Source: Actinacidiphila paucisporea (lineage in GTDB: Bacteria > Actinomycetota > Actinomycetes > Streptomycetales > Streptomycetaceae). From it: 64,000 nt of DNA. The stretch is from NCBI RefSeq assembly GCF_900142575.1, contig NZ_FRBI01000006.1:242418-306417 (forward strand), read 5' to 3'. The notes under the pieces are model-generated. The model was not told the DNA's origin and did not search any database. It saw only the letters and a program-made list of their open reading frames with translations. A program made the position numbers and the translations under genes. Position 1 is the first letter of the stretch. Each line of letters starts with the position of its first letter. This document shows, piece after piece, positions 37,507 to 45,172 of the stretch.

Positions 37507-37520
37507 GTGACTTGGGTCAC
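37507..37520 (-). promoter_or_regulatory. Crp-like site between macR and pfkA
   Basis: GTGACTTGGGTCAC fits the S. coelicolor Crp consensus GTG-N6-GNCAC exactly and is a 5-bp dyad. It lies about 61-74 bases upstream of the pfkA start and overlaps the macR stop codon. A carbon-linked regulator at a glycolysis gene is plausible, but chance occurrence is possible for so short a pattern. Confidence 0.45.
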
Positions 37521-38233
37521 ATGGCGCCGTCCTTGCGAGCCTGCGGGCCGTCGTCCAGACCGGCTTCGATCGCGTATCGGACAAGCTCGACGCGATTGTG
37601 CAGCTGGAGTTTGCCGAGGGTGTTCTGCACGTGGTTCTGCACGGTCCGGTGCGATATGACCAGGCGCTGGGCGATCTGCTTGTAGCTCAGCCCCTTCGCG
37701 ACCAGCCGCAGCACCTCGGTCTCCCGCTCGGTCAGCCGGGGCGCGGCAGCGCCGCCCGGGGCGGCCGGCGGCGGCACGGTCGCCAGCCGGCGGTACTCGC
37801 CGAGCACCAGCCCCGCCAGGCCCGGAGTGAAGACCGGGTCGCCCACCGCGGTCCTGCGAACCGCGTCGACCAGCTCCTCGCGGCCCGCGGACTTCAGCAG
37901 GTAGCCGGTCGCCCCGGATTTGACCGCTTCCAGTACGTCGGTGTGCTCGCCGCTCGCGGACAGCACCAGGACCCGCATCGCGGGGTCGCCCGCCACGACC
38001 TCCTTGCAGACCCGCACCCCTGACGCGCCGGGCAGGTTGAGGTCGAGCACCAGCACCTGCGGGCGGGCGGCCTTGGCACGGCGGATCGCCTCGGGGCCGT
38101 CGCCCGCGGTCGCCACCACCGTGAAGCCGGCCTCGGCCAGGTCGCGGGCGACCGCCTCGCGCCACATCGGGTGGTCGTCCACCACCATCACCGTGACCGC
38201 CGGGCGGTCGCCGTGGTCGTCGCCGACCGTCAT
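37517..38233 (-). CDS. macR: MacR, NarL/LuxR-type response regulator
   Basis: 238 residues. Receiver domain at 13-130 with acidic D19-D20, phosphoryl-accepting D64 in LVLDLNLPG, and the conserved K111-type region TGYLLKS. A Pro/Ala linker then leads to a LuxR-type helix-turn-helix (LTERETEVLRLVAKGLSYKQIAQRLVISHRTVQNHVQNTLGKL). The ATG overlaps the stop of the kinase gene by four bases (ATGA), so the pair is co-translated. It corresponds to SCO2120 of S. coelicolor, the MacR of MacRS, reported to affect morphology and actinorhodin. Confidence 0.88.
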   Translation of the reverse strand: MTVGDDHGDRPAVTVMVVDDHPMWREAVARDLAEAGFTVVATAGDGPEAIRRAKAARPQVLVLDLNLPGASGVRVCKEVVAGDPAMRVLVLSASGEHTDVLEAVKSGATGYLLKSAGREELVDAVRRTAVGDPVFTPGLAGLVLGEYRRLATVPPPAAPGGAAAPRLTERETEVLRLVAKGLSYKQIAQRLVISHRTVQNHVQNTLGKLQLHNRVELVRYAIEAGLDDGPQARKDGAM

Positions 38234-39414
38234 GCGGTACCTCCTGCGTTGGCGGCGGCCGGTGCCGCCGCGTCCTGTACGAGCGCGGCCCTGGGCAGCC
38301 GCAGCTCGACCTCCGTGCCCTGCCCCGGCAGCGAGAGCAGCACCGCTGTCCCGCCGAGGTCCCGCAGCCGGCCGCGGATCGACTGGGCCACCCCGAGCCG
38401 CCCCTCGTCCGCCGCGGCGGCCAGCCGGCCCTCGGGGATGCCGGGGCCGTCGTCCCGTACGGTCACCAGCACCGCGTCCGGTTCGTCCTCGACCAGGATC
38501 CAGGCGTGCGCCCGCTCACCGGCGTGCCGCCGTACGTTGTCCAGCGCGGCCGCCACCGCGGCGGACAGCTGGGCGGCGGCCGCCGGGTCGAGCAGCACGG
38601 GGGTGCCGGGCGCGGACAGCGTCACCCGGGACGACGCGTACGGCGCGAGCAGCGTGCGCAGGTCGTGCGGCCCCGGCGGGGCGCCGTCCGCGGCGCTCGG
38701 CGCCGGGATGGGGGCGCCGCTGACCAGGGTGCGCAGCGCGGCCTCCTGCTCACCGGCCATCCGGCCCAGCTCCGCGGCCTCGCCGCCGGCCTGGTTGCCG
38801 CGCCGCTGGACCATCGCCAGCACCTGGAGCACGCCGTCGTGGATGTCCCTGGCCAGCCGTTCCCGCTCCCGGGTGGCGGCCTCGATCTGCAGCGCCCGGG
38901 CCAGGGTGCGCTCGCTCATCCTGGCGACCTCGACCACGTAGCCGATGCCCATGCTCGCCACCCAGATCAGCAGCACGTTGTGCAGGGTGTCGCGGGCCGC
39001 GCTGCGCCGCTCGATCAGGTCGGCGGCGGCCACCAGCGAGGAGGCGACGGCGGCCCACCGCCAGCCGCCCTTGATCGCGAACGCCAGCACCGACCCGGCC
39101 GTCCAGATGGACGGCAGCGTGAAGGACCCCGAGTCGATCCGCGCCTGGGTGTCCACGACCGCCGTCAGCAGGATGCCGGTGAGCGCCAGCGTCAGGTCGG
39201 CGGTGAGGAACCGCACGGTGCACCGCCGGGCCGACATCACCCGCCCGAGCGTGGCGAGCGTCCACACCGCCAGCACCGCGACATAGGCGCCGCCGAGCAG
39301 GGGGTGCCGCCTGTCGTCGTACGAGAAGCAGTACAGCGCGACCGCGTAACCGGCCGTCAGGACGCGGTACGCCACCAGTGCCCGCCACAGCGGCTGCTCC
39401 ACGGACATGCCCAT
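38230..39414 (-). CDS. macS: MacS, membrane histidine kinase
   Basis: 394 residues from the ATG at 39414, eight bases after GGAGG; starts at 39444 or 39408 are possible. The N-terminal half carries about five membrane helices in the PspC/MacS-like manner (WRALVAYRVLTAGYAVALYCF, HPLLGGAYVAVLAVWTLATL, and so on to ~160). Then a HisKA_3 dimerisation helix with H192 in RERERLARDIHDGVLQVLAMVQ, and an HATPase domain with DNVRRHA and DDGPGIPEGR. It phosphorylates the downstream MacR. Counterpart of SCO2121. The gene is preceded by a strong hairpin that isolates it from the acyltransferase gene. Confidence 0.88.
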   Translation of the reverse strand: MGMSVEQPLWRALVAYRVLTAGYAVALYCFSYDDRRHPLLGGAYVAVLAVWTLATLGRVMSARRCTVRFLTADLTLALTGILLTAVVDTQARIDSGSFTLPSIWTAGSVLAFAIKGGWRWAAVASSLVAAADLIERRSAARDTLHNVLLIWVASMGIGYVVEVARMSERTLARALQIEAATRERERLARDIHDGVLQVLAMVQRRGNQAGGEAAELGRMAGEQEAALRTLVSGAPIPAPSAADGAPPGPHDLRTLLAPYASSRVTLSAPGTPVLLDPAAAAQLSAAVAAALDNVRRHAGERAHAWILVEDEPDAVLVTVRDDGPGIPEGRLAAAADEGRLGVAQSIRGRLRDLGGTAVLLSLPGQGTEVELRLPRAALVQDAAAPAAANAGGTA

Positions 39415-39459
39415 CCGCGCCCCCTCCCCCTGCCAGGCCGCCAAGCCTAGCCCGCACCC

Positions 39460-39500
39460 CGCGGCAGGGGGCCGCCCCCAAGGGCGGCGCCCCTGCCGCG
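39460..39500 (-). terminator. Hairpin between acyltransferase and macS genes
   Basis: CGCGGCAGGGG (39460-39470) pairs with CCCCTGCCGCG (39490-39500), with an inner GCCGCCC/GGGCGGC stem (39471-39477, 39482-39488). It follows the acyltransferase stop on the minus strand, so it is the likely terminator of that gene. Confidence 0.65.
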
Positions 39501-39507
39501 AAAAGCG

Positions 39508-40221
39508 TTACTCGGGCTGGGCGGCGGCCTTGGCCGCCTCGGCCAGGGCGCGCTTGGCGGCGGTGGCGTAGATGTCCACGTACTCCTGGCCGGAGAGCTT
39601 CATGATCTCGTACATGACCTCGTCGGTGATCGAGCGCAGGATGAAGCGGTCGCCCTCCATGCCGTCGTAGCGGGAGAAGTCCAGCGGCTTGCCGATCCTG
39701 ATGCCGGGTCGGACCGAGAACTTCGGCACGACCTTCCCCACCGGCTGCACCTTCTCGGTGTCGATCATCGCCACCGGGATCACCGGCGCCTTGCTGGCGA
39801 GGGCGACCCGGGCCAGGCCGCCCGGCTTGCCCCGGTAGAGGCGGCCGTCGGGCGAGCGGGTGCCCTCGGGGTAGATCCCGAACAGCTCGCCGCGCGCCAG
39901 CACGGCGACCCCGCTCTTGACCGCGGCCTCCCCGGCGCCGCGGGCGCCGGACCGGTCGACGGGGAGCTGGCCGACGCCCTTGAAGAAGGCGGCGGTCAGC
40001 TTTCCCTTGACACCCGGTGAGGTGAAATATTCCTCCTTCGCGATGAAGGTGACCTTCCGGTCGAGCACCGCGGGCAGGAAGAAGGAGTCCGAGAACGACA
40101 GGTGGTTGCTCGCGAGGATCGCGGGACCGTCGTCCGGAATGTGCTCGAGGCCTTCGACCCAGGGTCGGAAGGCCGCCTTGAGGGGCGAGCCGATGGCGAT
40201 CTTCATCGCGCCGTAGAACAA
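39508..40221 (-). CDS. PlsC-type 1-acylglycerol-3-phosphate acyltransferase
   Basis: 237 residues. The acyltransferase signature H40-L-S-F-S-D45 (HX4D) is in ASNHLSFSD, followed by GVGQLPVDRSGARGAGEAAV, the phosphate-binding PEGTRSPDGRLYRGKPG and the IPVAMIDTEKVQP segment. PlsC-family enzymes acylate lysophosphatidate in phospholipid synthesis. In M. tuberculosis a homologue (Rv2182c) sits in the same cluster. The precise acceptor is not shown. Its upstream region is shared with the divergent lipase gene. Confidence 0.88.
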   Translation of the reverse strand: MFYGAMKIAIGSPLKAAFRPWVEGLEHIPDDGPAILASNHLSFSDSFFLPAVLDRKVTFIAKEEYFTSPGVKGKLTAAFFKGVGQLPVDRSGARGAGEAAVKSGVAVLARGELFGIYPEGTRSPDGRLYRGKPGGLARVALASKAPVIPVAMIDTEKVQPVGKVVPKFSVRPGIRIGKPLDFSRYDGMEGDRFILRSITDEVMYEIMKLSGQEYVDIYATAAKRALAEAAKAAAQPE

Positions 40222-40391
40222 CCTCGGACCTCCTGTAGCCGACGCACAGACCTTAACGCCAGCGGGCGGCTCCGGCTGGTTCCGATGGGGCTTACCGCTT
40301 GGTATCGCGGCCGCGTACGCTGAACGTCCGACCTCCGTGTACCTCGTGTACCCGCGCAGGCGAGTCCACGCCCTCGAACAGGAGACCCACG

Positions 40392-41186
40392 GTGCCGCTC
40401 ATGCCCGGAGCCGAGCCGTACCGCCATGACGGCGGCGAGATCGGCGTGCTGCTCTGTCACGGATTCACCGGTTCCCCGCAGTCCATGCGCCCCTGGGGCG
40501 AGTACCTGGCGGAGCGCGGACTGACCGTGTCCGTACCGCTGCTGCCGGGACACGGCACCCGCTGGCAGGACATGCAGGTGACCGGCTGGCAGGACTGGTA
40601 CGCCGAGGTGGACCGGGCCCTGGGTGAGCTGGCGGGGCGCTGCTCGCAGGTCTTCGTGGGCGGCCTGTCGATGGGCGGCACGCTCGCGCTGCGGCTGGCG
40701 GCCAGGCACGGCGCCGAGATCAGCGGCCTGGTCCTGGTCAACCCGTCGGTGAAGGCCGACAGCCCGAAGCTGAAGGCGGTAGCCGCGCTGAGCAAGGTGG
40801 TGCCGTCGGTGAAGGGCATCGCCAGCGACATCGCCATGGACGGCGGCGCCGAGATCGGCTACGACCGCACGCCGCTGCGCGCGGTGCATTCGCTGACCCG
40901 CCTGTGGCAGCTGGTCAGATCGGCGCTGCCGCAGGTCACGCAGCCGCTGCTGCTGCTGCACAGCCGGGTCGACCATGTGGTGCACCCGTCGAACTCGGCC
41001 GTGGTGCTCGCCTCGGTGTCGTCCACGGACGTCACCGAGAAGGTGCTGGAGCGCAGCTTCCACGTGGCGACGCTCGACCATGACGCGGAGCGGATCTTCG
41101 CGGAGTCGTATGCCTTCATCGAGCGGCTGTCTGCCGGTGGGGGCACGGTGGGCGACGCGGTGAAGGAGGGGACGGCCGGTGGCTGA
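40392..41186 (+). CDS. Alpha/beta hydrolase, carboxylesterase/monoacylglycerol lipase type
   Basis: 264 residues from the GTG at 40392, seven bases after GGAG; the reading begins at 40299 in frame but lacks support. The alpha/beta fold motifs are visible: oxyanion region VLLCHGFTGSPQSM, LLPGHGTRWQDM, nucleophile S93 in the GLSMGG elbow, an acid near DHVVHP and a C-terminal His. Related to the Est30/Rv2183c-neighbour lipases found in this gene cluster. Probably hydrolyses short acyl esters; substrate not defined. It overlaps the next gene by eight bases. Confidence 0.85.
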   Translation: MPLMPGAEPYRHDGGEIGVLLCHGFTGSPQSMRPWGEYLAERGLTVSVPLLPGHGTRWQDMQVTGWQDWYAEVDRALGELAGRCSQVFVGGLSMGGTLALRLAARHGAEISGLVLVNPSVKADSPKLKAVAALSKVVPSVKGIASDIAMDGGAEIGYDRTPLRAVHSLTRLWQLVRSALPQVTQPLLLLHSRVDHVVHPSNSAVVLASVSSTDVTEKVLERSFHVATLDHDAERIFAESYAFIERLSAGGGTVGDAVKEGTAGG

Positions 41187-41721
41187 CCGCGAGGACGAGG
41201 GCACCGCGCCGAGCGAGGACGAGCCGCCCCGCCCGCCGCTGGACGAGGAGGCGGCCTGGGCCGCGCTGATCGCCGGCTACGACGACGCCCCGGAGCCGGG
41301 TACGGCCGCGGCCTGGCCGGAGGCGGAGAACGTCCCGTTGCCGCCGGCCGATCCGGACCCGACCGATCCCGCGGCGGTGAGCACGGCGCCGCCGCCGGCG
41401 GACCGCACCATCGTGATCCACCCGGTGATCAGGGGTCCGCGGGACTACGAGCCGGCCGAGGACGACGAGGACGCGCATTTCGTGCCGCCCGAGCCGCCGC
41501 CGCTGCCGGACGCCGACGTGACGACGAAGTTCGCCTGGATCGCGGTGCTCGGCGGGCCGCTGCTGCTGCTCGCGTTCGTGCTGGCCCAGGTCGAGCTGAC
41601 CTGGTGGGCGATCACGGTGGGGGTGGGCGGCTTCCTCGGCGGCTTCGCCACGCTCGTGGCGCGGATGCGCACCGGCGACGAGGACGACGACGACGATCCC
41701 GGCCGCGGCGCCGTCGTCTGA
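41179..41721 (+). CDS. Acidic, Pro-rich two-helix membrane protein
   Basis: 180 residues from a GTG overlapping the lipase stop. The first ~115 residues are acidic and Pro-rich (SEDEPPRPPLDEEAAW, ADPDPTDPAAVST, EPAEDDEDAHFVPPEPPPLPDADV) and presumably disordered in the cytoplasm. Two membrane helices follow at about 117-135 and 140-158, then an acidic C-terminus (TGDEDDDDDPGR). No family name comes to mind; the position after a lipase and before fadD is kept in streptomycetes. I do not propose a function. Confidence 0.65.
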   Translation: MADREDEGTAPSEDEPPRPPLDEEAAWAALIAGYDDAPEPGTAAAWPEAENVPLPPADPDPTDPAAVSTAPPPADRTIVIHPVIRGPRDYEPAEDDEDAHFVPPEPPPLPDADVTTKFAWIAVLGGPLLLLAFVLAQVELTWWAITVGVGGFLGGFATLVARMRTGDEDDDDDPGRGAVV

Positions 41722-41777
41722 CGGGCGCCGCGGCGGCCGGCCCGGCAGGACCGCCCGGCGCGACGGGACCGGGCGGC

Positions 41778-43574
41778 TCAGCGGGTGTAGAGCGCCTCGA
41801 CGTCGGCCGCGTAGTCGGCGAGCACCACGTTGCGCTTGAGCTTCAGCGACGGCGTCAGGTGCCCGGACTCCTCGGTGAACTGCCCCGGCAGGATACGGAA
41901 TTTGCGGACCGACTCGGCCTGCGAGACCGCCGCGTTGCCCTCGTCCACCGCGTGCTGGACCGCGGCCAGCAGGTCGGGGTCGGCGGCCAGTTGGGCGACC
42001 GTGCCGCCCGTCTTGCCGTGCTGGGCGGCCCACTGGGGCAGGAATTCCTCGTCCAGGGTGATCAGCGCGGCCACGAAGGGCCGGGCGTCGCCGACGACCA
42101 TGCACTCGGCGACCAGCGCGTCGGCCCTGATCCGGTCCTCGATCACCGCGGGCGCGACGTTCTTGCCGCCGGCGGTGACGAGGATCTCCTTCTTGCGGCC
42201 GGTGATGGTCAGGTAGCCGTCCTCGTCCAGCGCGCCGATGTCACCGGTGTGGAACCAGCCGTCGGCCATGGCCTCGGCGGTGGCCGCCTCGTTGTTCCAG
42301 TAGCCGGTGAAGAGGTGCTCGCCGTACAGCAGCACCTCGCCGTCGTCGGCGATGCGGACCGTGGAGCCGGGCAGCGGCTGGCCGACGGTGCCGATCTTGG
42401 TGCGGTCCCACGGGTTGAAGGCGGTGGCCGCACACGACTCGGTCAGGCCGTAGCCCTCCAGGACGGTGAAGCCGATGCCGCGGTAGAAGTGGCCGAGGCG
42501 CTCGCCGAGCGGGGCGCCGCCGGAGACGGCGTGGGTGGCCCTGCCGCCGAGCACCGCCCGCAGCTTGGCGTAGACGAGCCGGTCGAAGACCTTGTGGGTC
42601 AGGCGCAGCCGGACCGAGGGGCCGCCGGGGGTGTCCAGGGCGCGGCTGTAGTCGATCGCGGTGGCCGCGGCCTTGTCGAAGACCTTGCCCTTGCCGCCGG
42701 CCTGGGCGGTGGCGCGCGCGGTGTTGTAGACCTTCTCGAAGACCCGCGGCACGCCGAGGATCAGGGTGGGCCTGAAGCCCTGGAGGTCGTCGGTGAGGTG
42801 CTTGATGTCGGGTACGTGGCCGAGCCTGACCGGCGCCATCACCGCGGCGACCTCGATCAGCCGGCCGAAGACGTGGGCCAGCGGCAGGAAGAGCAGCACC
42901 GAGGAGTCGCCGGTGCGGAAGAGCGGGGCGAGGCGTTCCAGGACGTTGCCGCACTCGGCGAAGAAGCTGCGGTGGCTGAGCACGCAGCCCTTGGGACGGC
43001 CGGTGGTGCCCGAGGTGTAGACGATGGTCGCGGGCGAGTCGGCGTTCGCGGCGCCGCCGCGCTCGTCGAGCACCGCGTCGGAGATGTCGCCGCCGGCGGC
43101 GACCAGCGCGTCGACCGCGCCGGTGTCGATCCGCCAGACGTGCTTGAGCTGCGGCAGCCGCTCGCGTACGGACTCCACCGCCCGCTCGTGCGGGTCGGAC
43201 TCCACGACCACGGCGACGGCGCCGGAGTCGGCGAGGATCCATTCGAGCTGGGAGGCCGACGACGTCTCGTAGACCGGCACGGTGACCGCGCCGGCGCACC
43301 AGACGGCGAAGTCGAGCAGCGTCCACTCGTAGCGGGTCCTGGACATCAGGGCGACGCGGTCGCCGGGCTGCACGCCCTCGGCGATCAGCCCGCGGGCGGC
43401 GGCCCGCACCTCGGCGAGGAAGCGGGTCGCGGTGACGTCCTGCCAGTGGCCGGCGGAATCCTTGCGGCCGATGACGGCGGTGTCCGGGTGCTGGGCGGCG
43501 TTGCGGCGGATCAGGTCCGTCAGGTTGCCGTCGGCGGGGACCTCGTACAGGGCCGGAAGGCTGAACTCACGCAA
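41778..43574 (-). CDS. Long-chain fatty-acid-CoA ligase (FadD-type)
   Basis: 598 residues, an adenylate-forming enzyme that activates fatty acids with CoA. The P-loop TIVYTSGTTGRPKGC is at about 183-196, followed by the HVFGRLIEVAA, VSGGAPLGERLG, LEGYGLTESCA and GDIGALDEDGYLTITGRKKEILVTAGGKNVAP (A8 hinge) motifs. The M. tuberculosis cluster has fadD15 (Rv2187) at this place. The specificity for chain length is not readable. Convergent with the membrane-protein gene upstream; the ATG is followed by a typical MREFSLPALY start. Confidence 0.92.
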   Translation of the reverse strand: MREFSLPALYEVPADGNLTDLIRRNAAQHPDTAVIGRKDSAGHWQDVTATRFLAEVRAAARGLIAEGVQPGDRVALMSRTRYEWTLLDFAVWCAGAVTVPVYETSSASQLEWILADSGAVAVVVESDPHERAVESVRERLPQLKHVWRIDTGAVDALVAAGGDISDAVLDERGGAANADSPATIVYTSGTTGRPKGCVLSHRSFFAECGNVLERLAPLFRTGDSSVLLFLPLAHVFGRLIEVAAVMAPVRLGHVPDIKHLTDDLQGFRPTLILGVPRVFEKVYNTARATAQAGGKGKVFDKAAATAIDYSRALDTPGGPSVRLRLTHKVFDRLVYAKLRAVLGGRATHAVSGGAPLGERLGHFYRGIGFTVLEGYGLTESCAATAFNPWDRTKIGTVGQPLPGSTVRIADDGEVLLYGEHLFTGYWNNEAATAEAMADGWFHTGDIGALDEDGYLTITGRKKEILVTAGGKNVAPAVIEDRIRADALVAECMVVGDARPFVAALITLDEEFLPQWAAQHGKTGGTVAQLAADPDLLAAVQHAVDEGNAAVSQAESVRKFRILPGQFTEESGHLTPSLKLKRNVVLADYAADVEALYTR

Positions 43575-43791
43575 GGCGACTGCTCCTCATCGGTGCCACG
43601 GCGCACCCGGAGGGAAGGTGATGGACGGGCTGGACGTTACCCATCGGTAAAGCTCCGGCGATAGGGGGGCACGACAAGATGTTTTAAGCATCACACACCG
43701 TGTGGGACGGGGGCACCGATGCCCGGAAGACTAGACCAGTGCCCCGCCGATCCGCAGGTGCCCCGCAAGCGGGGCGGCCCGTGCCCGGCGC

Positions 43792-43797
43792 TATAAA
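43792..43797 (+). promoter_or_regulatory. -10-like TATAAA nine bases before the phosphoesterase ATG
   Basis: TATAAA is close to the sigma-70/HrdB -10 consensus. It ends nine bases before the ATG at 43807, so the transcript would begin within a few bases of the ATG and lack a ribosome site. A -35 is not obvious at 16-18 bp. Confidence 0.5.
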
Positions 43798-43806
43798 GTG
43801 GCATGC

Positions 43807-44568
43807 ATGCGGGTGCATGTGGTGAGTGACGTCCATGGTGCGGCCGAGGCGCTGGCCCGGGCCGGCCAGGGCGCGGACGCGCTGGTCTGCCTGGGCGACC
43901 TGGTGCTCTTCCTTGACTACGCCGACCACTCCCGGGGCATCTTCCCCGACCTCTTCGGCGTCGAGAACGCCGACCGGATGGTCGAACTGCGCACCGCCCG
44001 CCGCTTCGAGGACGCCCGCAGGCTCGACGCCCGGCTGTGGTCGGGCATCGACCGGCACGACGCGATCGAGACCGCGGTGCGCAAGCAGTACGCCGAGCTC
44101 TTCGCCGCCTTCCCGAACCCGACCTACGCCACCTACGGCAACGTCGACATCCCCGACCTGTGGCCCGAGTACGCCGGCCCGGGCACCACCGTGCTGGACG
44201 GCGCCACCGCGGAGATCGGCGGCCGGGTCTTCGGCTTCGTCGGCGGCGGCCTGCGCACCGCGATGCGTACGCCGTACGAGGTCGGCGAGGAGGAGTACGC
44301 GGCCAAGGTCGCCGCCCTCGGCCCGGTCGACGTGCTGTGCTCGCACATCCCGCCGGCCATTCCGGAGCTGTGCTACGACACCACCGCCCGCCGCTTCGAA
44401 CGCGGCAGCCAGGCGCTGCTCGACGCGGTCCGCGACGTCCAGCCGAAGTACGCCCTCTTCGGCCACGTCCACCAGCCGCTGGTGGCCCGCACCCGCGTCG
44501 GCCGCACCGAATGCGTCAACGTCGGCCACTTCAACCACACCCGCACCCCGTGGGTATTGGAGTGGTGA
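43807..44568 (+). CDS. Metallophosphoesterase
   Basis: 253 residues from the ATG at 43807 (MRVHVVSDVHGAAEAL). Calcineurin-like metal-binding motifs: D8-V-H10, GDLVLFLD near 33, TYGNVDIPD, VDVLCSHIPPAIPEL and the FGHVHQPLV closing motif. Two-metal phosphoesterases of this kind hydrolyse phosphate esters or cyclic nucleotides; the substrate is not shown. A longer start at 43798 is possible. Probably transcribed as a leaderless mRNA. The next gene begins 121 bp downstream. Confidence 0.85.
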   Translation: MRVHVVSDVHGAAEALARAGQGADALVCLGDLVLFLDYADHSRGIFPDLFGVENADRMVELRTARRFEDARRLDARLWSGIDRHDAIETAVRKQYAELFAAFPNPTYATYGNVDIPDLWPEYAGPGTTVLDGATAEIGGRVFGFVGGGLRTAMRTPYEVGEEEYAAKVAALGPVDVLCSHIPPAIPELCYDTTARRFERGSQALLDAVRDVQPKYALFGHVHQPLVARTRVGRTECVNVGHFNHTRTPWVLEW

Positions 44569-44689
44569 GGCACGAGGCGAACCGCGCCCCGCGTGGTGCC
44601 GGCCCCGCCACCTGGGCGCGATAGCCTCTCAGCACACTCCTCAGCATCTTCACGCAGCATCCTGCACCAGTAGCCCGGAGGCCACGGCG

Positions 44690-45172
44690 ATGGCGGAACA
44701 CACACGGTCGAGCATCACGATCGACGCGGCCCCGGCCGCCGTCATGGGCGTCATCGCCGACTTCGACCGCTACCCGGAGTGGACCGGCGAGGTCAAGGAG
44801 GCGGAGGTCCTCTCCCGCGACGGGGAGGGCCGCGCCCAGCAGGTGCGGCTGCTGCTCGACGCCGGCGCGATCAAGGACGACCACACCCTGGCGTACACCT
44901 GGATCAGCTCGGACGAGGTGCGCTGGTCGCTGGTCAGGTCGCAGATGCTGCGCACCCTCGACGGCTCCTACGCGCTCGCCGCGCTGGACGGCGGCCGGCG
45001 TACCGAGGTCACCTACCAGCTCACCGTGGACGTCAAGATCCCGATGCTCGGCATGATCAAGCGCAAGGCCGAGAAGGTCATCATCGACCGGGCGCTCGCC
45101 GGGTTGAAGAAGCGGGTCGAGGCCGCGCCCGAGGAAGCCGCGGGCGCGACCGACGCCGAGACCGCGAGCTGA
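44690..45172 (+). CDS. START/SRPBCC-domain protein
   Basis: 160 residues from the ATG at 44690, eight bases after GGAGG. The hydrophobic-pocket fold of the polyketide cyclase/START (SRPBCC) family is visible: SSITIDAAPAAVMGVIADFDRYPEWTGEVKEAEVLSRD, then VRLLLDAGAIKDDHTLAYTW and a long C-terminal helix RKAEKVIIDRALAGLKKRVEA. It probably binds a lipid or polyketide. The last residues (APEEAAGATDAETAS) are Ala/Glu-rich. It is coupled to the ArsA-like ATPase (TGATG overlap). In M. tuberculosis a homologue pair (Rv2185c-Rv2184c) keeps the same order. Confidence 0.85.
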   Translation: MAEHTRSSITIDAAPAAVMGVIADFDRYPEWTGEVKEAEVLSRDGEGRAQQVRLLLDAGAIKDDHTLAYTWISSDEVRWSLVRSQMLRTLDGSYALAALDGGRRTEVTYQLTVDVKIPMLGMIKRKAEKVIIDRALAGLKKRVEAAPEEAAGATDAETAS

